Assembly (NCBI GenBank): GCA_015478675.1
Contig: JADMIH010000079.1
Span: 1-17,229 of the forward strand
Direction: 5' to 3'
DNA: 17,229 bases
From: Chloroflexota bacterium
GTDB lineage: Bacteria; Chloroflexota; Chloroflexia; QHBQ01; JADMIH01
A model generated the notes under the pieces. That model was not told the origin of the DNA and did not search any database. It saw only the letters and a list, made by a program, of their open reading frames with translations. Of the stretch, positions 6,861 through 15,403 are shown one piece after another. Position 1 is the stretch's first letter. Every line of letters begins with the position of its first letter. A program made the position numbers and the translations under genes.

Positions 6861-8198
6861 ATGGATTTACGCGACAGGCTCAAAGCAATGGGGGTACGCC
6901 CCCGTGTCCCAGGCGCTACTCCTTTGCGACCTGATAGCGACACGGCGTCGCTCGCGCCTACCCACGAGATCGCGCCGCTGGATCGCTCCCTCTTGCCCCC
7001 CCTCCCTCGCAAGAAGGTCGCAATAGAAGAGGCGTTGCCCGGCTCCTGGCACAACACGGCTGAAGGCCCAGTCTTTGTCGTAGAGAGGCGCTACGCTTTG
7101 GGCCAGATGCGCGGGCCTATCGCCCTGGGAGCTATATTGCAGGCGAGACATACCACGCTATGGGACGCCGGGCGGGCACCCGCCTTGCGCCACCTCGATG
7201 CGCGCAAGCTCTTATTCCTTGATACAGAGACCACCGGGCTGTCAGGCGGCACCGGCACCTACGTTTTCCTCGTCGGGGTGACTTACTTTTCGGCAGATGG
7301 AACAGAAGTGGTGCTACGGCAATATTTCCTCTCGGATATAAGCGCTGAGCGCGCCCTGCTTCATGCCCTCAATGAGCTTTTCGCTCAGTTCGGAGCCGTT
7401 GTTACATTCAACGGCAAGAGCTTCGACTGGCCTTTGCTTGAGACGCGCTTCATCTACAGCCGCCTTCGCTGTATACTCAAAGACCCACCGCACCTCGATA
7501 TGCTCGGCCCATCACGTCGCCTCTGGAAAGACAAGCTCTCCTCTTGCTCCCTCGAAATGCTTGAGGCGCACGTGCTGGGCGTAAATCGCGGCTTTGACGT
7601 GCCCGGCTGGCGCATACCTTCCCTCTACTTCGATTATCTGCGTGCCGGGCACATAGGGCATCTGCTCCCCGTCTTCACGCATAACGAGCACGACCTCCTC
7701 ACCTTGATGGCTCTTACCGGGCACGTCGGGCGGATATTGGAGCAGCCCGACGAGATCGATTTGCAGGCAGCCGAATGCTTTGGCATCGCCAAGCTGTACG
7801 AGGAGTTGGGCAAATACACCGAGAGCCTGCGTGCCTACGAGCGCGGCCTTGACCTCGATCCGTCGCCGGAGCTACGCGGCCTGGCCTTGCGCCGCCTTAG
7901 CTTCTTATATAAACATTTGCAACAGCGCGACGAGGCAGTAGCGATCTGGGCGCGCCTTGCCGCCGAAGGCACCCACCTGATGTTTCCTTATTTGGAGCTT
8001 GCCAAGCACTATGAGCACCGCGTCAAAGACTATGCAGCCGCCGCCGAACATACCCTACTTGCTTCAGTCCGAGCGACCAACGCGGTAGAACGCGCCGAGC
8101 TTGAGCACAGGCTGAACAGGATCAAAGCCAAAGCCATGCGTAAGGCGGCGGAGGCGAAAGTGGCTTGGGGACCACACAAAGATGGTGTCGCAGAATGA
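6861..8198 (+). CDS. MrfB/YprB-like DEDDh exonuclease with TPR-like C-terminus
   Basis: A 445-residue protein. Residues 1-110 are a poorly conserved leader. An RNase H-like exonuclease domain follows: motif I LFLDTETTGL (D121, E123), motif II FNGKSFDWPLLETRF (D189), HLDML at 211-215, and motif III HNEHDLL (H274, D278), giving a complete DEDDh set. Residues about 300-420 form helical repeats of TPR type (AKLYEELGKYTESLRAYERGLDLDP). This is the architecture of Bacillus YprB/MrfB, the exonuclease working with the MrfA helicase in mitomycin C repair. I use the ATG at 6861; a GTG at 6843 in the same frame is an alternative and neither has a strong ribosome binding site. It leads the operon with the XPB-like helicase and Bax1-like nuclease. 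Family assignment is firm; DNA rather than RNA as substrate is inferred. Confidence 0.88.
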   Translation: MDLRDRLKAMGVRPRVPGATPLRPDSDTASLAPTHEIAPLDRSLLPPLPRKKVAIEEALPGSWHNTAEGPVFVVERRYALGQMRGPIALGAILQARHTTLWDAGRAPALRHLDARKLLFLDTETTGLSGGTGTYVFLVGVTYFSADGTEVVLRQYFLSDISAERALLHALNELFAQFGAVVTFNGKSFDWPLLETRFIYSRLRCILKDPPHLDMLGPSRRLWKDKLSSCSLEMLEAHVLGVNRGFDVPGWRIPSLYFDYLRAGHIGHLLPVFTHNEHDLLTLMALTGHVGRILEQPDEIDLQAAECFGIAKLYEELGKYTESLRAYERGLDLDPSPELRGLALRRLSFLYKHLQQRDEAVAIWARLAAEGTHLMFPYLELAKHYEHRVKDYAAAAEHTLLASVRATNAVERAELEHRLNRIKAKAMRKAAEAKVAWGPHKDGVAE

Positions 8199-8238
8199 GG
8201 GGCGATGTTGCGTCTAAATCGGTGGTAAATAGCAACCG

Positions 8239-9648
8239 GTGAACCCCAATCCTACAATCGTCCTCTCCCTGGCGGCCAACGACCTCCTCATACACCCGCC
8301 TGCTGGGACCACGCCCGAAGAGCTACAGAGGCAGCTGCAAGCGGCGGGCTGGCGGGGCCGTGTGGTGCTCGATGCACGGCGCAACTGCCTGCGGACCTTA
8401 CCCGGAGACTACCCGGCTGTGGAGCATGCCCTTCAGCGGAGCTATGATGTCGAGGCGCGCTTCGTCTTTCGCCCACCCCTACCTCAGCCTCTAGAAGTCA
8501 GGCAACAAGCTCGACCCTACCAGCAAGCCGCTATAGACGCATGGAGCGCCGCAGGGCACAGAGGCGTGGTGGTGCTGCCTACGGGGGCGGGCAAAACCCT
8601 GGTGGCCCTCCTTGCTATTGCTGACCTCAACACGCGGACCCTCATCTGCGTGCCCACCCTCGACCTGCTGGGGCAGTGGCGCTCATCGTTGCTGGCGAAT
8701 ACAAGCCTGACCCAGGATGAGGTCGGCACATGGGGTGGAGGCGACAAGGAACTCAGGCCCGTCACGGTGATTACTTACGACTCGGCTGCCATACATGGGC
8801 GCATATTGCAGCAATTCGGCTTGCTTGTCTTTGATGAGGTGCATCATCTGCCCGCCGATACTTACCGCACCATAGCCGAAGGCTCTATCGCAACCGCCCG
8901 CCTGGGGTTGAGCGCCACCCCCGACAGGAGCGACCTACGCCACACCGACCTCGACCAACTGGTTGGGCCTGTAGTGTATGAGCGCAGCCCCTCCAAGCTG
9001 CGAGAAGGGCAGCACATTGCTAACTACCGCACCGAGCAAATCAGCGTTGCCCTCAACGACGAGGAGCGTATCGCTTACAGTCGCGCAGCCGAGCTATACA
9101 GAAGCTACTTGCGCAAGCACCGTATCACTATGCGCTCAGGCGGCGACTACGAGCGCTTCCTGATCTGGCGCAGCGGCAACGACCCTGCTGCGCGAGAAGC
9201 ATTACTGGCTCACCAGGCGGCACGCCGCATAGCGCTCAGCGCGCATTCCAAGCTGGATGTGGTTGCCCGCCTTCTCTCCGCTCACAAGGACGACCGTGTG
9301 CTCCTCTTCTCCGAGTACAACTCGCTGGTAGAAACCATTGGCCGCATCTTTTGCCTGCCGACCGTCACGCACAAAACCGCGCCTGCCGAGCGCAAGGCCA
9401 TCCTTGAGGGCTTTCGCACTGGGCGATTCAGCAAGCTGGCAACAGGCCGCGTGCTCAACGAAGGCGTAGACTTGCCGGACGCCAACGTAGCGATCATCCT
9501 GAGCGGCAGCGCCACCAGGCGCGAGTTTATTCAGCGCCTGGGCCGCGTCCTTCGCCCCAAGCTCTCCGAAGCCGTGCTGTACGAGGTGGTGACCGAAGAA
9601 ACCACCGAGGAGCAGATTTCCAGGCGGCGGACGAGTGACCAGGGATAA
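8239..9648 (+). CDS. XPB-type superfamily 2 DNA helicase
   Basis: A 469-residue helicase. Residues 1-90 form a small N-terminal domain comparable in place to the damage-recognition domain of XPB. The motor shows RPYQQAAIDAW (Q-like motif), Walker A LPTGAGKT at 113-120, motif II DEVH at 199-202, motif III SAT at 225-227, and motif VI QRLGRVLRP at 432-440. DEVH rather than DEAD and the neighbouring DUF790 gene point to XPB/Rad25. The RED motif that normally follows SAT reads RSD at 230-232. The GTG at 8239 is the first possible start because a TAG precedes it in frame; no clear Shine-Dalgarno sequence is present. The next gene starts five bases after its stop, so translation is probably coupled. 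It likely unwinds or translocates on DNA together with the Bax1-like nuclease. Confidence 0.92.
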   Translation: MNPNPTIVLSLAANDLLIHPPAGTTPEELQRQLQAAGWRGRVVLDARRNCLRTLPGDYPAVEHALQRSYDVEARFVFRPPLPQPLEVRQQARPYQQAAIDAWSAAGHRGVVVLPTGAGKTLVALLAIADLNTRTLICVPTLDLLGQWRSSLLANTSLTQDEVGTWGGGDKELRPVTVITYDSAAIHGRILQQFGLLVFDEVHHLPADTYRTIAEGSIATARLGLSATPDRSDLRHTDLDQLVGPVVYERSPSKLREGQHIANYRTEQISVALNDEERIAYSRAAELYRSYLRKHRITMRSGGDYERFLIWRSGNDPAAREALLAHQAARRIALSAHSKLDVVARLLSAHKDDRVLLFSEYNSLVETIGRIFCLPTVTHKTAPAERKAILEGFRTGRFSKLATGRVLNEGVDLPDANVAIILSGSATRREFIQRLGRVLRPKLSEAVLYEVVTEETTEEQISRRRTSDQG

Positions 9649-9653
9649 GGGAG

Positions 9654-11447
9654 ATGTTATTTCCACTCTCAAACTTAAAACGGAGGAGCGTGCGCGATGT
9701 TGATGGCGAGCTTGCTATCGTGCCAAAGCTGCTGCATGGGCGCGCGGCCCTCAAGCTGCTGGAGCAGGCTATAGTCGTCTTTGAGGGGAGCGTAGGCAAA
9801 CCGCGCAGTGAGTACGATGCCCGCAAGCTGGAGGATGTACTCGGTGATTACCGCCTTGGGAGGTGTATAGAGGCGTGCCTCCTTACCCGCTATGGCTTCG
9901 TTCAGCCGCAACTCAGCAGCATCCTTTCTGCCTCTGAGCTGGCGGCGTTGTCCAGGCGCGGCCTTACCTCACCTGCTGATATGCGCTCGGCTCTATGGGA
10001 CGCTGCTAACGAGCGATATGGCGGCTTCGCGCCCCCCAACGAGCGCTCTGCCCTCCTGTCTGGCCTCGCCGAGAAGTGGGGACTTCCTCCTGACCCTCAC
10101 CTTGTAGATGCCCTTGTCAACCTGGACGCGGAGGGGGCTGCGGTGCTTATCGCTACAGACGAGCCTCTTTCAGCGCCTGATTTGATGCGACTCTACAATC
10201 GCGGTGCTGTGCAAACGCTGCTGGCGCACTCAACAGGCGTGCAGATCGATGTAAGCCGCCTGGCTGGGGCCGCTCTCAAGCGGCTGTACTTCGTCGCCAA
10301 GCGCCAGGGTGTGCTGGTAGACATTGAAGAGGGCCGCAAAGGGGGTTACTTGCTCGCGCTTTATGGGGCTGAGCAGGCATTTGGCGCTGCGGACAAGTAC
10401 GGGCGGAGGCTTGCGGATGTTACCCTCAGCCTGCTGCGCAGCCTCTCTTCGTCGGGTGATATAGAGCAGGTGGTGGGTACCGCCTTACTCTTGCTCCACG
10501 ACAGGCCATATCGCTTTCACCTGACGCAGGAGGTACTGGAGCTACTCCAATATGCGCCTGAGGCTAAGGTAGAGGCCAACGGCGGCAAGATCGCGGAGGT
10601 GGGCGCCACTTATTCGGTGGGCTCGGCTATAGAGAACAACGTCGGCGAGATGCCGGATGAGCCGTCATTCGACAGCCTGGTGGAAGCGCGGCTGTACAAA
10701 GAATACAGGTCGCTGCACAGGCAGGGCTATACGCACGGCTGGCAGATGGAGCGAGAGCCTGACCCTCTGCTAGCCCCCGGCATCGTAATGATTCCTGACT
10801 TCGCCTTCCTGCGCGGCGGCACGCGTGTCTTCATGGAGATAGTGGGCTTCTGGTCACCCTCCTATAAAGAGCGCAAGCTGGCGAAGCTTCGTTCTCTGGC
10901 CGCAGAGCCGGGCGAGGCGAAGGCGCTTATACTCGCCGTGCCTCAGGAGTCTGCCAGCCTCTTCGCGGACCTTCCTTTCCCTGTGGTGCCGTACAAGACA
11001 GGCGTGAGGCTGACCGACCTTCTTTCGATCCTTGACGCCCGCTACGGCCAGCACGAAGAGCGCGCGGAGGCGGCCCAAAGCCGGAGCACGCTATTGCGAC
11101 AGGCAGCACAGGCTCAGGGTTTGGTGCCTGAGCAAGAGGTTGCCGCCGCTCTACAGGCATACACCCGAACGGAGCTCCTTGCAGCGGCGCGCTCCCTTGA
11201 TAGCGAAGGGTGCAAATATGTCGCCGGTGTTGGCCTGCTTTCTACAGATACACTCGCTAAAGCAGTTGGGGCTATTGACGCAGCGCTCGATAGCTCAGGA
11301 GGCAGGCTGCCGTTGGAGGAAGCGGCGCGGATAGCCGCGAACGCTCTCTCTGCCGCCTCAGTAGACATTGAAGCGCTGCTGCAACTGTGTCCCAACCGGC
11401 AGATTGAGCGGCCTTCGCTCTTTGAGGCTTATGTCGTAAACGCGTAA
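9654..11447 (+). CDS. DUF790/Bax1-type nuclease, XPB partner
   Basis: A 597-residue protein of the DUF790 family, whose archaeal members are called Bax1 (binds archaeal XPB). The N-terminal part (MLFPLSNLKRRSVRD, then IVPKLL) fits the family start, so ATG 9654 is kept although GGGAG touches it directly. The nuclease core is at about 340-410: E344 in SLVEARLY, WQMEREPD, MIPDFAF (D382), MEIVGFWSP (E395) and YKERKLAKL, matching the PD-(D/E)XK-like site of Bax1. Residues about 470-597 form an Ala/Leu-rich helical tail not required by the known core. The gene follows the XPB-like helicase by five bases. Archaeal Bax1 is an endonuclease acting on bubble or fork DNA with XPB, and the same role is likely here. 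The last codons and stop fall at the edge of a repeat unit. Confidence 0.9.
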   Translation: MLFPLSNLKRRSVRDVDGELAIVPKLLHGRAALKLLEQAIVVFEGSVGKPRSEYDARKLEDVLGDYRLGRCIEACLLTRYGFVQPQLSSILSASELAALSRRGLTSPADMRSALWDAANERYGGFAPPNERSALLSGLAEKWGLPPDPHLVDALVNLDAEGAAVLIATDEPLSAPDLMRLYNRGAVQTLLAHSTGVQIDVSRLAGAALKRLYFVAKRQGVLVDIEEGRKGGYLLALYGAEQAFGAADKYGRRLADVTLSLLRSLSSSGDIEQVVGTALLLLHDRPYRFHLTQEVLELLQYAPEAKVEANGGKIAEVGATYSVGSAIENNVGEMPDEPSFDSLVEARLYKEYRSLHRQGYTHGWQMEREPDPLLAPGIVMIPDFAFLRGGTRVFMEIVGFWSPSYKERKLAKLRSLAAEPGEAKALILAVPQESASLFADLPFPVVPYKTGVRLTDLLSILDARYGQHEERAEAAQSRSTLLRQAAQAQGLVPEQEVAAALQAYTRTELLAAARSLDSEGCKYVAGVGLLSTDTLAKAVGAIDAALDSSGGRLPLEEAARIAANALSAASVDIEALLQLCPNRQIERPSLFEAYVVNA

Positions 11448-11660
11448 GCGTTCAGAACAGGGGGTTGGGGGTGTCCCTCCCCTGTGCCCTCACCCCCATG
11501 CCCCTCTCCCATGAAGGGAGAAGGGCTATATCACCTGTGCACTCAGCATGCACAAAGCCCCCTCTCCCCTTGTGGGAGAACAACTTTATCACCTGTACAC
11601 TCAGCATAGCTAAAGCCCCCTCCTTCCTTCATGGAAGAGGGGCATGGGGGTGAGGGTGGG
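11442..11660. repeat. Repeat array downstream of the repair operon
   Basis: The array opens with GCGTAAGCGTTCAGAACAGG, related to the unit start near 6536, and overlaps the stop codon of the DUF790 gene. It holds a C/G palindrome at about 11501-11525 and two tandem units 58 bases apart, beginning ATCACCTGTGCACTCAGCAT at 11530 and ATCACCTGTACACTCAGCAT at 11588. It ends with a third C/G-rich arm pair near 11617-11642. The rest of the gap to alaS contains the alaS promoter. No gene is seen in it. Confidence 0.85.
11534..11579 (-). repeat. 46-base repeat, inverted copy of 6593-6638
   Basis: Exact reverse complement of 6593-6638; the match stops at both ends (11533 and 11580 differ). The copies lie about 4.9 kb apart on either side of the repair operon. 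Confidence 0.9.
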
Positions 11661-11720
11661 TAGGGCATATAAAGGTCATTCTACACCCCTGGTCTAGTAC
11701 AGATATACAGCTGCGGAACC

Positions 11721-11750
11721 TTGACGCTCACGCAGGCGGGCCTGTACAAT
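11721..11750 (+). promoter_or_regulatory. Promoter of alaS
   Basis: TTGACG at 11721-11726, an 18-base spacer and TACAAT at 11745-11750 form a good sigma-70-type promoter. The transcript would start near 11757 and leave a leader of about 35 bases, too short for a T-box riboswitch. Confidence 0.6.
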
Positions 11751-11791
11751 GACCTGTACTCTACTTCTTTGCGCGACCCGGGAGCTCCGCT

Positions 11792-14449
11792 ATGAAATAC
11801 ATGTCCAGCCGCGATATTCGCTCGCGATATATACAATACTTTGTTGAGAATGGACACACGCATGTGCCCTCTTCTTCGCTGGTGCCCGCCAACGACCCGA
11901 CCCTCCTCTTTACGACAGCTGGGATGGTGCAGTTCAAGGATGTATTCCTGGGGAGCGAGACCCGGCCTTACGAGCGGGCAACCACCGCGCAGAAGTGCAT
12001 GCGGGCCGGCGGCAAGCACAACGACCTTGAAAACGTTGGCCCATCTATACGCCACCACACCTTTTTCGAGATGCTCGGCAACTTCTCTTTCGGCGATTAT
12101 TTCAAGCGTGAAGCTATCGCCTTCGCCTGGAAGCTGCTTACCGAAGATTTCGGCCTCGATCCCGATCGCCTGTGGCCGACCGTTTACCTTGATGACGACG
12201 AGTCGTTTAGCCTGTGGCAGGACGTAGCAGGAATACCTGCTCGCAAGATCACGCGTCGCGGCGCTGAGGATAACTTCTGGGCTATGGGCGACACCGGGCC
12301 GTGCGGACCAAACAGCGAAATCTACTGGGACTTCGACCCGCAACAGGGCGAGAGCGCCAATCCTGCCACCGATGAAGACCGCTTCTTCGAGATATGGAAC
12401 CTCGTTTTTATGCAGTTCGACCAGCCGGGCGACGGCTCGATGGTGCCGCTCGAACATCCAGGCGTTGACACAGGGATGGGCCTTGAGCGCATGTCGGTGG
12501 TGATGCAGGGGGTGCGGAGCAACTATGAGACCGACCTCTTTGTTCCAATCATTGATAAAACCCTGAAGCTCACCGGGCAAAGCGCAGAGGAGATGGAGCG
12601 GCAGATAAGCTCATACCGGGTGATCGCTGACCATGGGCGCGCTACCACCTTCCTGATAGGCGATGGTGTGCTGCCCGGCAATGAGTGGCGCAGCTACGTT
12701 CTGCGCCGGGTGATGCGCCGCGCTATGGTACACGGGCGCAAGATTGGCCTCGACAAGCCTTTCCTCGGCGAGATCGCCAAGGTGGTCATGCAGATTATGG
12801 GCGATGTTTATCCTGAAATTGTGCAGCGCCGCGACTTCATATTGAACGCCATTCTCAAAGAAGAAGAGAGCTTTGAGCGCGCCCTTACCGCCGGTACGAG
12901 CAGATTTGAGCAGGTTGTCGGCTCCCTGGGCTTGAAGACGGGTGATACCTTCCCCGGCGAGGAAATGTTCAAGCTGTACGATACGCACGGTCTCTCTAAC
13001 GACCTGATGCTGGATATGGCTATATCCAGAGGGTTCAAGCCTGATATAACAGGTTACGAAGAGGCTATGGAGCACCAGCGCAAGCAGAGCAAGGAGAGCG
13101 GCAAGTTCGACGCAAAGGCTAAAGAGAATCTCGACGTTTACCGTCAGGTCTCTCCGGAGCCTACCGACTTCTTAGGTTACGACTACTCCCTGCTCGACAC
13201 GCACGCCAGAGTGCTGGGGATAATCCAGGGGGAGGAGATAGTGGACCTTGCCGGACCGGGCCAGGAGGTAGAAGTGGTGCTTGATAGGACGCCTTTCTAC
13301 CCGGAAGGCGGCGGACAGGTCGGGGATAAAGGCGTGCTAACCTGGCAGGGAGGGCGCATGGAAGTCGCTGACACGCGCCGTCCTGTGAGCGGCGTAATCG
13401 TGCATCGTGGCATGATAATCGAGGGCACGCTAAGGACCGGAGCCGAAGTCGAAGCCGACGTGCCGGGCGGCGTCAGGTGGAACACGATGCGCAACCACAC
13501 CGCCACCCACCTGCTGCACAAGGCACTGCGCGACACCCTGGGCACGCACGTTCACCAGGCAGGCTCGGTAGTCGAGCCTGGGAGGTTGCGCTTCGATTTT
13601 ACCCATAGCGGCGCACTGAGCCGCGAGGATGTGACCACTATAGAGAGGGTTGTGAACGAGCAGGTTGTGCTTGATTACCCTGTGGTGACTACCGAGATGG
13701 ACTACCAGAGCGCGGTGACCGAGGGCGCTATGGCCCTCTTTGGCGAGAAATACGGCGCTGTGGTAAGGATGGTGCGCATTCCAGGCTATGAAAGCCGCGA
13801 GCTATGCGGGGGCACGCATGTAGAGCGCACGGGTCAGGTGGGCGCTTTCTTCATCACCTATGAGGGGTCTATAGGCTCAGGCACGCGGCGCATCGAGGCT
13901 GTAACGGGGCCCGCTGCCGTGGAGTATGCCCAGGAGCGGCGCGACTCGCTCTCATCTGTGGCATCAAAGCTGCACACCACGCCTGAGCGTGCAGACGAGC
14001 AGGTGACGACTCTGCAAGAGCAATTGCGCGAGGCAAACAAGCGTGTAGAGGCCCTGGCGAAGCAGATCGCCAGGGGTGAAACAGGTGGCCTGACCCAGCA
14101 GGTGCGTAAAGTCAATGGGGTGCAGGTGCTCACAGGCAAGACCTCCGCCACTAATATGGACAACCTGAAAGAGGCAGGCGACCACCTGCGCGACAAGCTA
14201 GGCTCGGGCGTGGTAGTGCTCGGCGCTGTGGTAGATGGCGAGCCGAAGCTGCTTGCTATGGTCACGCAAGATGTGATAGATAAAGGCATCAGCGCAGGAG
14301 ACATCATCAAGGAGATAGCCCCGGCGATCGGCGGCAGGGGTGGTGGCCGCCCGAATATGGCGCAAGCAGGCGGCAAAGACCCCGAAGGCCTCGACAAGGC
14401 GCTAGAGATGGTAGCTGACCTGGTAGCCCGCAAGCTGAGCACTTCCTAG
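11792..14449 (+). CDS. alaS: Alanine--tRNA ligase
   Basis: A full-length 885-residue alanyl-tRNA synthetase, which charges tRNA-Ala in the cytosol and clears mischarged Ser- or Gly-tRNA-Ala. The class II catalytic domain carries DPTLLFTTAGMVQFKD and CMRAGGKHNDLENVG, followed by HHTFFEMLGNFSFGDYFK. The editing domain has the zinc site HTATH (H569, H573) and CGGTH (C672, H676). A helical region then leads to the C-terminal C-Ala domain with the glycine-rich GGRGGGRPNMAQAGG, typical of complete enzymes. The ATG at 11792 has GGGAG seven bases upstream; Met4 would be an alternative but lacks that spacing. It is transcribed from its own promoter and is convergent with the lipoprotein gene 52 bases downstream. 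It appears intact. Confidence 0.98.
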   Translation: MKYMSSRDIRSRYIQYFVENGHTHVPSSSLVPANDPTLLFTTAGMVQFKDVFLGSETRPYERATTAQKCMRAGGKHNDLENVGPSIRHHTFFEMLGNFSFGDYFKREAIAFAWKLLTEDFGLDPDRLWPTVYLDDDESFSLWQDVAGIPARKITRRGAEDNFWAMGDTGPCGPNSEIYWDFDPQQGESANPATDEDRFFEIWNLVFMQFDQPGDGSMVPLEHPGVDTGMGLERMSVVMQGVRSNYETDLFVPIIDKTLKLTGQSAEEMERQISSYRVIADHGRATTFLIGDGVLPGNEWRSYVLRRVMRRAMVHGRKIGLDKPFLGEIAKVVMQIMGDVYPEIVQRRDFILNAILKEEESFERALTAGTSRFEQVVGSLGLKTGDTFPGEEMFKLYDTHGLSNDLMLDMAISRGFKPDITGYEEAMEHQRKQSKESGKFDAKAKENLDVYRQVSPEPTDFLGYDYSLLDTHARVLGIIQGEEIVDLAGPGQEVEVVLDRTPFYPEGGGQVGDKGVLTWQGGRMEVADTRRPVSGVIVHRGMIIEGTLRTGAEVEADVPGGVRWNTMRNHTATHLLHKALRDTLGTHVHQAGSVVEPGRLRFDFTHSGALSREDVTTIERVVNEQVVLDYPVVTTEMDYQSAVTEGAMALFGEKYGAVVRMVRIPGYESRELCGGTHVERTGQVGAFFITYEGSIGSGTRRIEAVTGPAAVEYAQERRDSLSSVASKLHTTPERADEQVTTLQEQLREANKRVEALAKQIARGETGGLTQQVRKVNGVQVLTGKTSATNMDNLKEAGDHLRDKLGSGVVVLGAVVDGEPKLLAMVTQDVIDKGISAGDIIKEIAPAIGGRGGGRPNMAQAGGKDPEGLDKALEMVADLVARKLSTS

Positions 14450-14501
14450 AGCAGGCGGCCATCTCTGCAAACTGCCCTTCACTTGCTGCCTACAAACCCT
14501 T

Positions 14502-15317
14502 CTAAGGAGTGGGTGTGAAGGTGGGAGAAGGAATAGGAGTGCCATTAGGGTCGAGCCATTGGCGAGTGGCGAGGTCGAAGACAAATATTACACCAGGGGT
14601 AGGCGTTACATCTACGTCGGGTGGCTGGGGTGTTGTGGACCGAACAAGGTATACACGAGTACCGTCCATGGATGCCATCTCGACACTTCCTTGCCTCAAT
14701 GGGGTCAGATAAGTCCCGATGTCATGAAACCTGTCGTCAAGGCCAAGTTCACTGAGTGTAATTATTCCCTGACTGATGTCACCCCTGCGTCCCTGCCGTC
14801 CAGTCTTGACGCTAAGGAACTGTCCATTCACCATACCCTGCCAACAACTATCGTAAGAGGGATCTTGTGAACTAGCCATTCCTCCGCAATCGAGCCAGCC
14901 TAGGACTTCTGTAGCAGTGGGTTGTGAGCTGCTTATTGAGGTCGGGGTTCCAGGTACACTGGTAGGTGTCAAGGCCCAGACTGTCTTGTCTGCCGACTCA
15001 CGCTGTGCTACACGTGTGTCGAAAGCCGCCTTGCTGTTTCCAGGATCAAGGGTAGGTATAGGCTCAGGCGTTCTGATGATGACTACCCTAGTGGGTGCAG
15101 GCGTTCCCGGCAATGTACTGCGAGTAACGGTAACGGAGGGCGGGAGTGTTCCCGTTATCTGGGGAATCGCCGTAGTGCTGGCAATGGTAGCTACAACTTG
15201 AGGCACTGAAGCTTCCTGTGTTGTTCCACAGGCCACCAGAATACTAAAGCCAAGTACGGTCACTATGGTTGCTAATGAGACTTGAAACCCACTCGGCCGC
15301 CTCTGATGCTGACTCAT
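14502..15317 (-). CDS. Thr/Pro-rich lipoprotein of unknown function
   Basis: A 271-residue protein with a lipoprotein signal: basic start (HQRRPSG), hydrophobic stretch 13-29 and lipobox LVAC with Cys30 as the lipidated residue. The mature chain opens with about 100 residues rich in Thr, Pro, Ser and Val (for instance TPAPTRVVIIRTPEPIPT), likely an extended stalk. Residues about 135-235 form a small compact domain with paired cysteines (LDCGGMASS, YDSCWQG). The tail is again Pro/Thr-rich and ends PSPTFTPTP. GAGG lies about eight bases before the ATG at 15317. It follows the propeller gene by 86 bases on the same strand and could be co-transcribed, both products being probably extracellular. 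No family is recognised for the compact domain. Confidence 0.85.
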   Translation of the reverse strand: MSQHQRRPSGFQVSLATIVTVLGFSILVACGTTQEASVPQVVATIASTTAIPQITGTLPPSVTVTRSTLPGTPAPTRVVIIRTPEPIPTLDPGNSKAAFDTRVAQRESADKTVWALTPTSVPGTPTSISSSQPTATEVLGWLDCGGMASSQDPSYDSCWQGMVNGQFLSVKTGRQGRRGDISQGIITLSELGLDDRFHDIGTYLTPLRQGSVEMASMDGTRVYLVRSTTPQPPDVDVTPTPGVIFVFDLATRQWLDPNGTPIPSPTFTPTP

Positions 15318-15403
15318 GTAGTGTCCTCACTTTCGTATCGTGTAAGATAGGTTAGCTAGAGTGTGTCCAATAGTTAGGTGCCCTTGCATGGACATGTTCG
15401 AGA

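Noticed and set aside
6301..6934. Short open frames through the repeat array
   Set aside because: Their products are low-complexity Pro/Gly/Arg peptides read from C/G palindromes, with no ribosome binding sites.
11660..11791. T-box riboswitch before alaS
   Set aside because: The predicted leader is only about 35 bases and lacks a T-box-like TGGNACCGCG sequence or terminator.
11681..12580. Open frame of 299 codons on the minus strand at the start of alaS
   Set aside because: It lies antisense to the highly conserved catalytic domain of alaS and shows no domain; it is a codon-bias shadow.
14450..14501. Terminator between alaS and the convergent lipoprotein gene
   Set aside because: No stem with a T-run could be found in these 52 bases.
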